Part shown: positions 50,450-59,512 of the stretch, in pieces
Position numbering within the stretch: the stretch's first letter is position 1
Layout of the letters: every line of letters begins with the position of its first letter
From: CAYWMY01 sp046352935
GTDB taxonomy: Bacteria; Pseudomonadota; Gammaproteobacteria; Steroidobacterales; Steroidobacteraceae
Direction: 5' to 3'
Assembly (NCBI GenBank): GCA_046352935.1
Contig: JAXMGR010000014.1
Location: 47,265-111,264, forward strand
Length of the DNA: 64,000 nucleotides
Notes under the pieces: generated by a model
Database searches by the model: none
What the model was told of the DNA's origin: nothing
The model's input: the letters and a program-made list of their open reading frames with translations, nothing else
Position numbers and translations under genes: made by a program

Positions 50450-51849
50450 TCCAGATCCACAATTCGCTGACCGGTCGCAAGGAGCCGTTCCGGCCTCTGG
50501 TGCCCGGCCGCGTGTGCATGTACGTCTGCGGCGTGACCGTCTATGACTTCGTGCACGTCGGCCACGCGCGCTGCTACGTCGCCTTCGACGTGGTGCGCCG
50601 CTGGTTGCGCCATCGCGGCCACGCGGTCACCTTCGTCCGCAACATCACCGACATCGACGACAAGATCATCGCGCGCGCCGCGCAGAACGGCGAGAGCTGC
50701 GATGCGCTGACCGCGCGCTTCATCCGCGCGATGCACGAGGACTTCGCCGGGCTCGGGCTCGAGCCCGCCGACCACGAGCCGCGCGCGACGGAATACCTCC
50801 CTCAGATCATCGAGATGGTCGCGAAGCTGATCGACAGGGGCTACGCCTACGTCGCGTCCGACGGTGACGTGCTCTACTCGGTCGCGAAGTTCGACGGCTA
50901 CGGGCGCCTGTCCGGCAAGCGGCTCGCCGACCTGCGCGCGGGTGCGCGCGTCGAGATCGACCAGGCCAAGCGCGATCCGCTGGATTTCGTGCTGTGGAAG
51001 GCCTCCAAGCCCGGCGAGCCGAGCTGGCCCTCGCCCTGGGGTGCGGGGCGGCCGGGCTGGCACATCGAGTGCTCGGCGATGTCGACGTCGCTGCTCGGCG
51101 GCCACTTCGACATCCACGGCGGCGGCATGGACCTCAAGTTCCCGCACCACGAGAACGAGATCGCGCAGACCTGTGCGGCCTGCGGCACACCCTTCGTCAA
51201 TGTCTGGATGCACAACGGCTTCGTCACGGTCGACGACGAGAAGATGTCCAAGTCGCTCGGCAACTTCTTCACCGTGCGCGAGGTGCAGGCGACTCTGAGG
51301 CCCGAGGTGCTGCGCTTCTTCGTGATGTCGAGCCATTATCGCGGTCCGATCAACTATTCGATCGACGGACTCGCGCAGGCGCGCGCCGCACTGGAGCGCC
51401 TGTATCTGGCGCTGCGCGACGTGACGCCGGCGCCGGCCGGCACGCCGGGCGATGCCACGGCGCGCTTCGAGGCGGCGATGGACGACGACTTCAACACGCC
51501 CGAGGCGCTCGCGGTGCTGCAGACGCTCGCGACGGACCTCAATCGTGCCAAGGCGGCCGGCGAGGCGGCGAGGGCGGCATCGATCGCGGGCGAGCTCATG
51601 GCGCTCGCCGGCGTGCTGAACATCCTGCAGGTGGCGCCGGAAGAGTGGTTGCGCACGACCGCCGCGGCCGGTGCCGCGGATGCGTCCGGACGGCCGACCG
51701 AGGCCGAGATCGACGAGCTGGTCGCAGCGCGTGTCGCGGCGCGCAAGGCCCGCGATTTCAGGGAATCCGACCGCATCCGCGACGTGCTCGCGGCGCAGGG
51801 CGTGCTGCTCGAGGACGGGCCGCAGGGGACGCGCTGGCGCTGGCGCTGA
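50446..51849 (+). CDS. cysS: Cysteinyl-tRNA synthetase
   Basis: Class I aminoacyl-tRNA synthetase. 467 aa. Zinc/HIGH region MYVCGVTVYDFVHVGHARCY, zinc residues in GWHIECSAM and FPHHENEIAQ, and the KMSKS motif in DEKMSKSLGNFF. Starts inside the last codon of gltX (ATGA). Convergent with folD. Confidence 0.97.
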   Translation: MIQIHNSLTGRKEPFRPLVPGRVCMYVCGVTVYDFVHVGHARCYVAFDVVRRWLRHRGHAVTFVRNITDIDDKIIARAAQNGESCDALTARFIRAMHEDFAGLGLEPADHEPRATEYLPQIIEMVAKLIDRGYAYVASDGDVLYSVAKFDGYGRLSGKRLADLRAGARVEIDQAKRDPLDFVLWKASKPGEPSWPSPWGAGRPGWHIECSAMSTSLLGGHFDIHGGGMDLKFPHHENEIAQTCAACGTPFVNVWMHNGFVTVDDEKMSKSLGNFFTVREVQATLRPEVLRFFVMSSHYRGPINYSIDGLAQARAALERLYLALRDVTPAPAGTPGDATARFEAAMDDDFNTPEALAVLQTLATDLNRAKAAGEAARAASIAGELMALAGVLNILQVAPEEWLRTTAAAGAADASGRPTEAEIDELVAARVAARKARDFRESDRIRDVLAAQGVLLEDGPQGTRWRWR

Positions 51850-51877
51850 AGCGCCGGCCGGCCGGGAGTCGCGGGCC

Positions 51878-52741
51878 TCAGCCGTCCTGGCCGCGGCGGC
51901 GCAGTGCCGATTCGAGCGTGTTCTTCATCAGTGCCGCGACGGTCATCGGGCCCACACCACCCGGAACCGGGGTGATCGCGCCGGCGCGTTCCGCGGCGCT
52001 CGCGAACTCCACGTCCCCGACGATGCGGCCGTCCTCGAGCCGGTTGATGCCGACGTCGATGACGACGGCGCCCGGCTTGATCCACTCGCCCCGGATCAGG
52101 CCCGGCTTGCCGACCGCCGCGACGAGGATGTCGGCGGTGCGCACGTGCGCCTCGAGGTCGCGCGTGAACCGGTGGGTCACGGTCGTCGTCGCGCCCATCA
52201 GCAGCAGTTCCAGCGACATCGGGCGGCCGACGATGTTCGACGCGCCGACGATCACGGCGTGCTGGCCCTTCGGCGAAACGCCGGCACACTCCAGCAGCTT
52301 GACGATTCCGTAGGGCGTGCAGGGCCGGATCAGCGGATTGCGCTGTGCGAGGCGTCCGACGTTGTAGGGATGGAAGCCGTCGACGTCCTTTGCCGGATCG
52401 ATCGCCTCGATGACCGCGTTCGGATCGATGTGATCCGGCAGCGGCAGCTGGACCAGGATGCCGTCGATGGACGGGTCGCGGTTGAGGTCGGCGATGATCG
52501 CGAGCAGTTCGGTCTCGGTCGTCGACTGGGGCAGATCGCGGGCGACGGAGCGGATGCCGGCTTCCTCGCAGGCGAGCCGCTTGTTGCGCACGTAGATCCC
52601 GGACGCGGGATTGTCGCCGACCATGACGACGGCGAGCGACGGTCGGAGTGCCCCGGTCGCCGCCAGCGCGTCGGTGCGCGCACGCACCTCGCGCTTGATG
52701 TGCGCGGCCAGGGACTTGCCGTCGATGATCCTTGCACTCAT
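51878..52741 (-). CDS. folD: Methylenetetrahydrofolate dehydrogenase/cyclohydrolase
   Basis: Bifunctional NADP enzyme interconverting 5,10-methylene-THF and 10-formyl-THF. 287 aa. Catalytic Lys in SGIYVRNKRLACEE, QLPLPDHIDPNAVIEAIDPAKDVDGFHP, and the NADP loop VIVGASNIVGRP. ATG 52741; a longer in-frame reading would run antisense through two tRNA genes. The cysS-folD-tRNA order resembles other gammaproteobacteria. Confidence 0.96.
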   Translation of the reverse strand: MSARIIDGKSLAAHIKREVRARTDALAATGALRPSLAVVMVGDNPASGIYVRNKRLACEEAGIRSVARDLPQSTTETELLAIIADLNRDPSIDGILVQLPLPDHIDPNAVIEAIDPAKDVDGFHPYNVGRLAQRNPLIRPCTPYGIVKLLECAGVSPKGQHAVIVGASNIVGRPMSLELLLMGATTTVTHRFTRDLEAHVRTADILVAAVGKPGLIRGEWIKPGAVVIDVGINRLEDGRIVGDVEFASAAERAGAITPVPGGVGPMTVAALMKNTLESALRRRGQDG

Positions 52742-52826
52742 GCCCGTTCCCACCCCGGCAGGCGCCTCGAAGGGCGCGCATTGTTGCATGCATGGCGGGG
52801 CACCGTGCACGGCGCAGTGACGCAAA

Positions 52827-52855
52827 TTGACGCGCTCCGTCCCGGTCCGTAATAT
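52827..52855 (+). promoter_or_regulatory. Promoter of the tRNA Pro-Arg-His-Lys operon
   Basis: TTGACG (-35, 5 of 6) and TAATAT (-10) with exactly 17 bp between, followed by the GC-rich discriminator TTGCCGCCCCGCGC typical of stringently controlled stable-RNA promoters. It is the best sigma70 promoter in the window and lies about 60 bp before tRNA-Pro. The region 52742-52916 holds no gene. Confidence 0.85.
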
Positions 52856-52916
52856 TTGCCGCCCCGCGCAGGTCCCCGAGGGAGCTGCGCGGTGCCGTCC
52901 AGGAGACTTCATCGGG

Positions 52917-52993
52917 CGGGGCATGGCGCAGTCTGGTAGCGCATCTGCTTTGGGAGCAGAGGGTCGGGGGTTCGAATCCCTCTGCCCCGACCA
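52917..52993 (+). tRNA. tRNA-Pro (anticodon TGG)
   Basis: 77 nt. Acceptor stem CGGGGCA/TGCCCCG with discriminator A and encoded CCA; anticodon loop TTTGGGA reads TGG; T-loop TTCGAAT. First of four tRNAs in one operon. Confidence 0.96.
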
Positions 52994-53022
52994 ACGACCG
53001 ACGGCGCCCCGGGCGGAGCGAT

Positions 53023-53099
53023 GCGCCCGTAGCTCAACCGGATAGAGTACCGGCCTTCTAAGCCGGTGGTTGCAGGTTCGAGTCCTGCCGGGCGCGCCA
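53023..53099 (+). tRNA. tRNA-Arg (anticodon TCT)
   Basis: 77 nt. Acceptor stem GCGCCCG/CGGGCGC, discriminator G, encoded CCA; anticodon loop CTTCTAA reads TCT, decoding AGA/AGG; T-loop TTCGAGT. Confidence 0.96.
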
Positions 53100-53143
53100 T
53101 CCGGCGCCGGGGTCTCGGGGGACGGAGACGAGGTTGGACGACG

Positions 53144-53219
53144 GTGGACGTAGCTCAGTTGGTAGAGCCCCGGATTGTGATTCCGGCCGTCGTGGGTTCG
53201 AGTCCCATCGTCCACCCCA
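53144..53219 (+). tRNA. tRNA-His (anticodon GTG)
   Basis: 76 nt plus a genomically encoded G at 53143 that can serve as the tRNA-His-specific G-1 opposite C73. Acceptor stem GTGGACG/CGTCCAC, encoded CCA; anticodon loop TTGTGAT reads GTG. Confidence 0.96.
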
Positions 53220-53228
53220 TTTTTTCAC

Positions 53229-53304
53229 GGGCCATTAGCTCAATTGGTAGAGCTACGGACTCTTAATCCGCAGGTTGTAGGTTCGAGTCCTACATGGCCC
53301 ACCA
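53229..53304 (+). tRNA. tRNA-Lys (anticodon CTT)
   Basis: 76 nt. Acceptor stem GGGCCAT/ATGGCCC, discriminator A, encoded CCA; anticodon loop CTCTTAA reads CTT. The top pair of the anticodon stem (27-43) is an A-C mismatch. Last tRNA before the terminator. Confidence 0.95.
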
Positions 53305-53334
53305 ACTCCGCCCGGGCATCCGGGTGCATCGATC

Positions 53335-53367
53335 AGGCCGGTCCTCGCAGACCGGCCTTTTCTTTTT
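53335..53367 (+). terminator. Rho-independent terminator of the tRNA operon
   Basis: A perfect 9-bp stem AGGCCGGTC/GACCGGCCT with a 6-nt loop, followed by TTTCTTTTT. It is the only textbook intrinsic terminator seen in the window, 30 bp after tRNA-Lys. Confidence 0.92.
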
Positions 53368-53393
53368 CGGCCTGCGCCCGCGGTCGCCGCGGG

Positions 53394-53399
53394 TAGACT
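53394..53399 (+). promoter_or_regulatory. -10 box placed for a leaderless hydroxyacid-dehydrogenase transcript
   Basis: TAGACT followed by 7 nt (GCGCGCA) and the ATG at 53407; directly downstream of the tRNA terminator, so this gene needs its own promoter. No Shine-Dalgarno. Confidence 0.55.
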
Positions 53400-53406
53400 G
53401 CGCGCA

Positions 53407-54417
53407 ATGGAATGCGACACGGACCCGCGCACTCGCGACGGCACGGTGCTGGTGACGGATTACGTCTGGCCGGATCTCGGGATCGAACGCGGCGTCATCG
53501 AGGGTGCCGGCTTCCGGCTCGTCGCCGGACCGCCGACACCCGCGCCGGAACCGGTGATCGAGGCGCTCGTCCGGCAGCACCGGCCGGTCGGCATCCTCAC
53601 GAACTGGGCCCGGGTCGGCGCCGGGGCGATCGCCGGCAGCCCGGCCCTGCGCATCGTCGCGCGCTACGGTGTCGGTCTCGACAACATCGCCGTGGACGAG
53701 GCCACGCGCCGTGGCATCTGGGTCACCAACGTGCCCGACTTCTGCGTCGAGGAAGTGTCGGACCACGCGGTCGGACTGCTGCTCGCGTGGGCCCGCGGCA
53801 TCGTGTACTTCAATGTCGAGACGCACGCCGGACGCTGGCAGCCCGCCACCGCCCGCCTGCAGCGCGTGGGGCACCTGACCTGCGGATTCATCGGCTACGG
53901 CCGCATCGGCCGGCGCATCGCCCGGAAGCTCGCGCCCTTCGGTCCGCGCATGCTCGCCTGCGTGGAGCGGCCCCGCCCCGGAGACGGTGTCGCGGAGATC
54001 GTGGCACTCGAGGACCTGCTGCGGAGTTCGCAGGTCGTGATCGTGACCGCGCCCCTCTCCACCGCGACCCGGCACCTGCTGAACGCGGAGCGCCTCGCGC
54101 TGCTGCCTCCGGGCGCGTTCGTCATCAACGTGAGCCGCGGCGGTCTCGTCGACACCGACGCACTGCTCGCGGCAATTGCGCAGGGGCGCATCGCCGGTGC
54201 CGGCCTGGATGTCCTCGAGAGTGAGCCCGAGGTGCCGGCGGCGGTGGCGCAGGACCCGCGCATCATCCTGACGCCGCACGTCGCGTTCTCCTCGGACGCT
54301 GCAGTCACGGACCTGCGGCGCCGGGCCAGCGAGGAGGTCGTGCGGGTGCTCGGCGGTGCGCAACCGCTGGAGGCGCGCAATCAGCCGGATCTTTCCGCAC
54401 TTCCGGTGGCCGGCTGA
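53407..54417 (+). CDS. D-isomer-specific 2-hydroxyacid dehydrogenase
   Basis: 336 aa NAD-dependent oxidoreductase of the PGDH/CtBP superfamily. Rossmann loop GFIGYGRIGRRIARKL, catalytic Arg in VSRGGLVDTDALL, Glu in LDVLESEPEVP and His in TPHVAFSS. YGVGLDNIAVDEATRRGIWVT is typical of the CtBP/phosphoglycerate dehydrogenase branch. No ACT domain, so not SerA of the regulated type. First gene of the accessory block; substrate not predictable. Confidence 0.92.
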   Translation: MECDTDPRTRDGTVLVTDYVWPDLGIERGVIEGAGFRLVAGPPTPAPEPVIEALVRQHRPVGILTNWARVGAGAIAGSPALRIVARYGVGLDNIAVDEATRRGIWVTNVPDFCVEEVSDHAVGLLLAWARGIVYFNVETHAGRWQPATARLQRVGHLTCGFIGYGRIGRRIARKLAPFGPRMLACVERPRPGDGVAEIVALEDLLRSSQVVIVTAPLSTATRHLLNAERLALLPPGAFVINVSRGGLVDTDALLAAIAQGRIAGAGLDVLESEPEVPAAVAQDPRIILTPHVAFSSDAAVTDLRRRASEEVVRVLGGAQPLEARNQPDLSALPVAG

Positions 54418-54458
54418 GGCTGCGCCGGCGGACGGTGCGGGTCGGGGGGGACAGCAAG

Positions 54459-55118
54459 ATGGATACTGCGATCCGGGCCGTGCTCGATGCCTACGAGGCC
54501 CGCGCCCGACAGGAGAACGAACGCATCGCGCACCTGCCTTTCGAGCAGGCGTATGAGCTTCGCGATGAACTCCTGATCTGCGTGGGGCCGGACACCGGGC
54601 GCCTGATCGAGATCCTCGCCCGCTCGCTGGGTGCGAAGTCGATCCTCGAGCTCGGTACTTCCTACGGCTACTCGACGGTGTGGCTCGCGGCGGCGGCGCG
54701 CGCGACGGGCGGCCACGTCGTGTCGCTGGAACTCGCGCCGCACAAGGTCGTGTACGCTCGCGAACAGCTCGATCGCGCCGGGCTCGGCGACCGGGTCGAA
54801 TTCGTCGTCGGTGATGCCCTCGACATCCTCAGGGAGCGAGTTGGGCCGTGGGACTTCGTGCTGATCGATCTCTGGAAGGACCTGTACGTGCCCTGCTTCG
54901 ACCTGATCCGTCCGCGGCTCTCGCCCGGCGCGATCCTGGTCGCGGACAACATGCTGTATCCGGAGGCGGTGCGGCCGCAGGCCGAGGCCTATCGGGCGCA
55001 CGTGCGCGCGAGCGCGGGAATGAGGTCGGTGCTGGTGCCGGTCGGCAGCGGTATCGAGATCAGCCGTTTCGCAGGCGAATGGACGCCGGCGGGCGACAAG
55101 GGGGACTCGAAGGGATGA
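54459..55118 (+). CDS. SAM-dependent O-methyltransferase
   Basis: 219 aa, class I methyltransferase of the caffeoyl-CoA/catechol O-methyltransferase type. SAM loop ILELGTSYGYSTVWLAAAA, LELAPHKVVYAREQLDRAGL, metal-site-like VLIDLWKDLY and ILVADNMLYP. ATG 54459 follows a G-rich ribosome-binding stretch; an upstream GTG at 54435 is less likely. Overlaps the first PQQ dehydrogenase gene by 4 bp (ATGA, 55115-55118), so the two are translationally coupled and probably share a pathway. Confidence 0.88.
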   Translation: MDTAIRAVLDAYEARARQENERIAHLPFEQAYELRDELLICVGPDTGRLIEILARSLGAKSILELGTSYGYSTVWLAAAARATGGHVVSLELAPHKVVYAREQLDRAGLGDRVEFVVGDALDILRERVGPWDFVLIDLWKDLYVPCFDLIRPRLSPGAILVADNMLYPEAVRPQAEAYRAHVRASAGMRSVLVPVGSGIEISRFAGEWTPAGDKGDSKG

Positions 55119-57277
55119 GCCTGCGAAGGATCCTCACGGGAGTGATGTCATGCGCCTTCGGCATGCTGGTCGCGGCGTCGGGTTCCGCCGGCGCGGCCGC
55201 GGAGGGCGGGGCCGCGCTGGCCGACGACGCCGATGGCCGCAACTGGGCCGCGTTCGGCCGCACCTACGGCGAGCAGCACTACAGCCCGCTCGACGGGATC
55301 AACGCAGGCAATGTCGCGAAGCTCGGTCTCGCCTGGTCGCTGGACCTGCCGCCTGGCAATGCGGTGACGGGCCCGGTCGCGGTCGATGGCGTCATCTACG
55401 TCGCGAGCGGTTACAGCGTCCTGCGCGCCATCGATGCGACATCGGGGAAACTGCTCTGGCTGTACGACCCGAAGGTGCCCGAAGCCGCGGGTCACAAACT
55501 GCGCACGGCCTGGGGCAGCCGCGGCATCGCGTGGTGGAACGGCAAGGTCTACACGGGTACCGCCGATGGGCGCCTCATCGCCGTCGATGCGAAGACGGGC
55601 CGGCCCGTCTGGAGCGTCATGACCGTGGATCGCGACGACGTGCGCTTCATCAGCGGTGCGCCGCGCGTCTTCGACGGCAAGGTCATCATCGGTCATGGCG
55701 GCGCGGACTTCGGTCCGCTGCGCGGCTATGTCACGACCTATGACGCAGAGACGGGCAGGCAGCTGTGGCGGTTCCACACCGTGCCCGGCGATCCGGCGAA
55801 GGGCTTCGAGGACGCGGCCATGGAGATGGCCGCGAAGACCTGGGCCGGCGAGTGGTGGAAGCATGGCGGCGGCGGCAACGTCTGGAACGCGTTCACGTAC
55901 GACGCCGATACCGACACGATCATCCTGGGCACGGGCAACGGGTCGCCGTGGAATCGCCGGATCAGGAGTGCCGACCAGGGTGACAACCTGTTCCTGTGTT
56001 CGATCGTGGCGCTGGATGCGAAGACCGGCGCGTACAGGTGGCACTACCAGGTCAATCCCGGGGAGTCCTGGGACTACAACTCCTCGATGGACATGCAGCT
56101 CGCGGAGCTCGTGATCGAGGGCCGGACGCGCAAGGTGCTGATGACCGCGCCGAAGAACGGCTTCTTCTACGTGATCGATCGCACGAACGGCAGGCTGATC
56201 TCCGCCGAGCCGATCGCGCGGGTCAGCTGGGCCGAGCGCATCGACATCGCGACGGGCAGACCCGTCGAGGTGCCCGGTGCGCGGTATCCGGACGGTGGCC
56301 GCTTCGTGATGTGGCCCGGGCCCGTCGGCGCGCACAGCTGGCTGCCCATGGCCTACAGCCCGAAGTCGAAGCTCGCGTACGTGCCCGTGATCGAGATGGC
56401 CACGCGCTACGACGATGCCGGCATCGATCCGCGGACCTGGCAGCGTTCGCCGCACCGCGGGGTCGACGGTGGCGCGCACGTGGATTTCCTGGCCGCGGCC
56501 GCCGATCCCCTGAACGGCACCAGCTCGCTGCTGGCCTGGAATCCCGCGACGCAGAAGCCTGCCTGGAAGCTGCCGACGCCCGGCTTCTGGAACGGCGGCG
56601 TGATGGCGACGGGTGGGGATCTCGTGTTCCAGGGCCGGATCGACCGCCGGTTCGATGCCTACGAGGCCGGCAGCGGCCGGCTGCTGTGGTCCTTCAACGC
56701 CGAAGCGCCCGTGATCGCGCCGCCCATCACCTACACCGCGCACGGCCGCCAGTACGTGACGGTGCTGACCGGCATGGCGACGAGCGGCGCGGGCTTCGGT
56801 CCGATGCTCGAACGGTTCCACATCGACTACCGTACGCAGGCTCGCCGTGTGCTGACCTTCGCGCTCGATGCGCGCGGCACGCTGCCGCCGTCGCCGGATG
56901 TTCCGGTGCGCGCGGTCGAGGATCCCGGCTTCGTGCCCGATCCCGTGCGCGCCGCGCGTGCGGACGACCGCTTCGGGCGCAGCTGCGGCATCTGCCACGG
57001 CGTGAATGCCGTGGCGGCCGGGGGTGCGCCCGACTTGCGGGCATCGGCGATTCCCCTGGATGCCCGGGCGTTCGCCGCGGTCGTGCGCGACGGGGCGCTC
57101 GTGCCGCGCGGCATGCCACGCTACGAGGAATTCACCGATGAGCAGCTCGGCGACCTGGCGTTCTATATCCGCACACAGGCCGCGGGACTGCGCGCCCGCA
57201 CGGTTCCGGGCGATCGACGCGGCGATGCCGCGGCCGCCGCGCAGCGGAGTCGCGCGATCGGTGGCAGCAGCCACTAG
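55115..57277 (+). CDS. Quinohemoprotein alcohol dehydrogenase (PQQ + cytochrome c), copy 1
   Basis: 720 aa, periplasmic: signal peptide about 1-29 (ending AAA). Eight-bladed PQQ beta-propeller (about 35-580) with WWNGKVYTGTADGRLIAVDA and GEWWKHGGGGNVWNAF, Asn site TGNGSPWNRR, and the catalytic Asp in GESWDYNSS. A C-terminal cytochrome c domain carries CGICH at 624-628 with likely Met ligand in PRGMPRYEEF. The position where other family members have an adjacent Cys-Cys pair reads AWGSRGIA, and no Cys-Cys pair exists anywhere in the protein. The residue two after the catalytic Asp is Asn, not the Asp of lanthanide-type enzymes. Substrate unknown; electrons should pass via haem to a cytochrome or oxidase. 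Confidence 0.92.
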   Translation: MSLRRILTGVMSCAFGMLVAASGSAGAAAEGGAALADDADGRNWAAFGRTYGEQHYSPLDGINAGNVAKLGLAWSLDLPPGNAVTGPVAVDGVIYVASGYSVLRAIDATSGKLLWLYDPKVPEAAGHKLRTAWGSRGIAWWNGKVYTGTADGRLIAVDAKTGRPVWSVMTVDRDDVRFISGAPRVFDGKVIIGHGGADFGPLRGYVTTYDAETGRQLWRFHTVPGDPAKGFEDAAMEMAAKTWAGEWWKHGGGGNVWNAFTYDADTDTIILGTGNGSPWNRRIRSADQGDNLFLCSIVALDAKTGAYRWHYQVNPGESWDYNSSMDMQLAELVIEGRTRKVLMTAPKNGFFYVIDRTNGRLISAEPIARVSWAERIDIATGRPVEVPGARYPDGGRFVMWPGPVGAHSWLPMAYSPKSKLAYVPVIEMATRYDDAGIDPRTWQRSPHRGVDGGAHVDFLAAAADPLNGTSSLLAWNPATQKPAWKLPTPGFWNGGVMATGGDLVFQGRIDRRFDAYEAGSGRLLWSFNAEAPVIAPPITYTAHGRQYVTVLTGMATSGAGFGPMLERFHIDYRTQARRVLTFALDARGTLPPSPDVPVRAVEDPGFVPDPVRAARADDRFGRSCGICHGVNAVAAGGAPDLRASAIPLDARAFAAVVRDGALVPRGMPRYEEFTDEQLGDLAFYIRTQAAGLRARTVPGDRRGDAAAAAQRSRAIGGSSH

Positions 57278-57332
57278 ACTCTGGAGTCGGACGGTCGGGC
57301 GAACCGGTGCCACCGGAAGCGAGGGGGGGACG

Positions 57333-59465
57333 ATGAAAGCGATCTCGCGAGCCGCTGCCGCGGCGACCTGCGGCCTGTCATTCGCGCTCGCGGCCGGAAT
57401 CCCGGTCGTCGATGCCGCGGAGCCGGACGTCCAGCTGCACGACGATGCGGATGGCCACGACTGGCCCGCCTTCGGGCGCACCTACGGCGAACAGCACTAC
57501 AGTCCGCTGACCGGGATCAACGCCGGCAACGTCGGTCGCCTGGGGCTCGCCTGGTCGCTGGACCTGCCCGCCGGCAACATGGTGACCGGGCCTGTGGTCG
57601 TCGACGGCGTCATCTACCTCGCCACCGGCTACAGCGTCGTTCGCGCCGTCGATGCGGCGTCGGGCCGGTTGCTGTGGACCTACGACCCGAAGGCACCGGA
57701 GGCCGCGGGCCGGAAGATGCGCTTCAACTGGGGCAGCCGCGGCCTCGCCTGGTGGAACGGCAAGGTCTACGTCGGCACCGTCGACGGCCGCCTCATCGCC
57801 ATCGATGCGAAGTCGGGCCGGCCGGTCTGGAGCGTGCTGACGGTCGATCCGAAGAACGCGGGCAGCATCACCGGTGCGCCGCGGGTCTTCGACGGCAAGG
57901 TCATCATCGGCCAGTCGGGTGCCGACTTCGACGACTTCCGCGGCTATGTCACGACCTACGACGCGGAGACGGGCCGGCAGCTGTGGCGTTTCCACCTGGT
58001 CCCGGGCAACCCGGCCGATGGTTTCGAGAACCCCGCGATGGAGATGGCCGCGAAGACCTGGTCGGGGGAGTGGTGGAAGTACGGTGGCGGCGGCAATGTC
58101 TGGAACGCGTTCACCTACGACGCGGAGACCGACACCATCATCATGGGCACGGGCAACGGTGCGCCCTGGAATCACCGGATCCGCAGCAACGGCGTCGGCG
58201 ACAACCTGTTCCTGTGTTCCATCGTGGCGCTGGATGCGAAGACGGGCGCCTACAAGTGGCACTACCAGGTGAATCCCGGCGAGACCTGGGACTACAACTC
58301 GTCGACCGACATGCAGCTGGCCGAACTCGAGATCGGCGGCCGGATGCGCAAGGTGCTCATGACGGCACCGAAGAACGGCTTCTTCTACGTGATCGACCGC
58401 ACCAACGGCAGGCTCATCTCGGCCGAACCCATCGTGCCGGTCAGCTGGGCGACTCGCATCGATCCCGGGACGGGGCGGCCGGTGGAAGTTCCGGGCGCGC
58501 GCTATCCCGATGGCAGCCGTTTCCTCATGAAGCCCGGTCCCATGGGGGCACACACCTGGCTGCCGATGGCCTACAGCCCGAAGACGCGCCTGGTGTACAT
58601 CCCGACCATCGAGCTGATGTCGTACTACGACGACGTCGGCATCGACGTGAAGAACTGGAAGCGCTGGCCCGGCTACGCGCTCGATGGCGGGCTGAACGCC
58701 ACCATCGTCGCACCCGAGGAGGCGGGCACGAACGGCACGAGTTCACTGCTGGCCTGGGACCCCGTCACCCAGAAGAAGGCCTGGCAGGTGCCGACGCCGG
58801 TGTTCTGGAACGGCGGCGTGCTGGCAACCGGTGGCGATCTCGTGTTCCAGGGGCAGATCGACCGGCGGTTCAACGCCTACGACGCGAAGTCGGGGGCGCT
58901 GCTGTGGTCGTTCGACGCGGGCGCACCGGTGCTCGCGCCGCCGGTCAGCTACACCGTGAACGGCCGGCAGTACCTGACCGTGCTGACGGGCGTCGGCACG
59001 GGCGGTGGCGCGCTGGGGCCGCTGCTCACCCGCTTCGGCATCGACTACCGCACTGTGGCGCGCCGCGTGCTGACCTTCGCGCTCGACGGCAGGGCCGGTC
59101 TGCCGAAAGCGGAATTCCCGCCGATCCATGCGATGGACGATCCCTCGTTCCGGCCGGACCCGGCACGCGTGGCGCGCGTGGTCGAGCGCTATGGCCGGTA
59201 CTGCACGTTCTGCCACGGCGTCGAGGCGAAATCCGCGGGTGTGGGGCCGGACCTGCGCGCATCGCGGGTCCCGCTCGATGCTGCAGCCTTCGCCTCCGTC
59301 GTGCGTGACGGTGCGCTCGTGCCGCGCGGCATGCCGCGCTTCGAGGAATTCACCGACGAACAGCTCGCCGACCTGGCGTTCTACATCCGGACCCAGGCCG
59401 CGCGATGGCGCGACGAGGAACGTGCGCGGACCACCGCGGGTGCGGGCGCCGTGCGGCCGCGCTGA
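57333..59465 (+). CDS. Quinohemoprotein alcohol dehydrogenase (PQQ + cytochrome c), copy 2
   Basis: 710 aa tandem paralogue of the preceding gene with the same layout: signal peptide (about 1-29, ending VDAAEP), PQQ propeller, and cytochrome c domain with CTFCH at 624-628, the same offset as in copy 1. Catalytic GETWDYNSS and TGNGAPWNHR are kept. The vicinal Cys pair is again absent (NWGSRGLA). Starts 55 bp after copy 1. Differences cluster in the loop after residue 420 (substrate-side lid) and in the linker to the haem domain, suggesting different substrates. No PQQ biosynthesis gene is in the window. Confidence 0.92.
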   Translation: MKAISRAAAAATCGLSFALAAGIPVVDAAEPDVQLHDDADGHDWPAFGRTYGEQHYSPLTGINAGNVGRLGLAWSLDLPAGNMVTGPVVVDGVIYLATGYSVVRAVDAASGRLLWTYDPKAPEAAGRKMRFNWGSRGLAWWNGKVYVGTVDGRLIAIDAKSGRPVWSVLTVDPKNAGSITGAPRVFDGKVIIGQSGADFDDFRGYVTTYDAETGRQLWRFHLVPGNPADGFENPAMEMAAKTWSGEWWKYGGGGNVWNAFTYDAETDTIIMGTGNGAPWNHRIRSNGVGDNLFLCSIVALDAKTGAYKWHYQVNPGETWDYNSSTDMQLAELEIGGRMRKVLMTAPKNGFFYVIDRTNGRLISAEPIVPVSWATRIDPGTGRPVEVPGARYPDGSRFLMKPGPMGAHTWLPMAYSPKTRLVYIPTIELMSYYDDVGIDVKNWKRWPGYALDGGLNATIVAPEEAGTNGTSSLLAWDPVTQKKAWQVPTPVFWNGGVLATGGDLVFQGQIDRRFNAYDAKSGALLWSFDAGAPVLAPPVSYTVNGRQYLTVLTGVGTGGGALGPLLTRFGIDYRTVARRVLTFALDGRAGLPKAEFPPIHAMDDPSFRPDPARVARVVERYGRYCTFCHGVEAKSAGVGPDLRASRVPLDAAAFASVVRDGALVPRGMPRFEEFTDEQLADLAFYIRTQAARWRDEERARTTAGAGAVRPR

Positions 59466-59512
59466 ACGGTGGCACGACGACAACATCGCCGACTGACGAG
59501 GGAGGAAGAACG

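Noticed and set aside
52742..52916. Possible small gene or riboswitch between folD and tRNA-Pro
   Set aside because: Only the tRNA promoter is recognisable; no open frame with a start and ribosome-binding site, and no riboswitch-like conserved boxes.
55115..59465. Considered lanthanide-dependent (XoxF/PedH-like) enzymes
   Set aside because: The residue two positions after the catalytic Asp is Asn in both (WDYN), not the extra Asp typical of lanthanide-type enzymes, so a calcium type is more likely.
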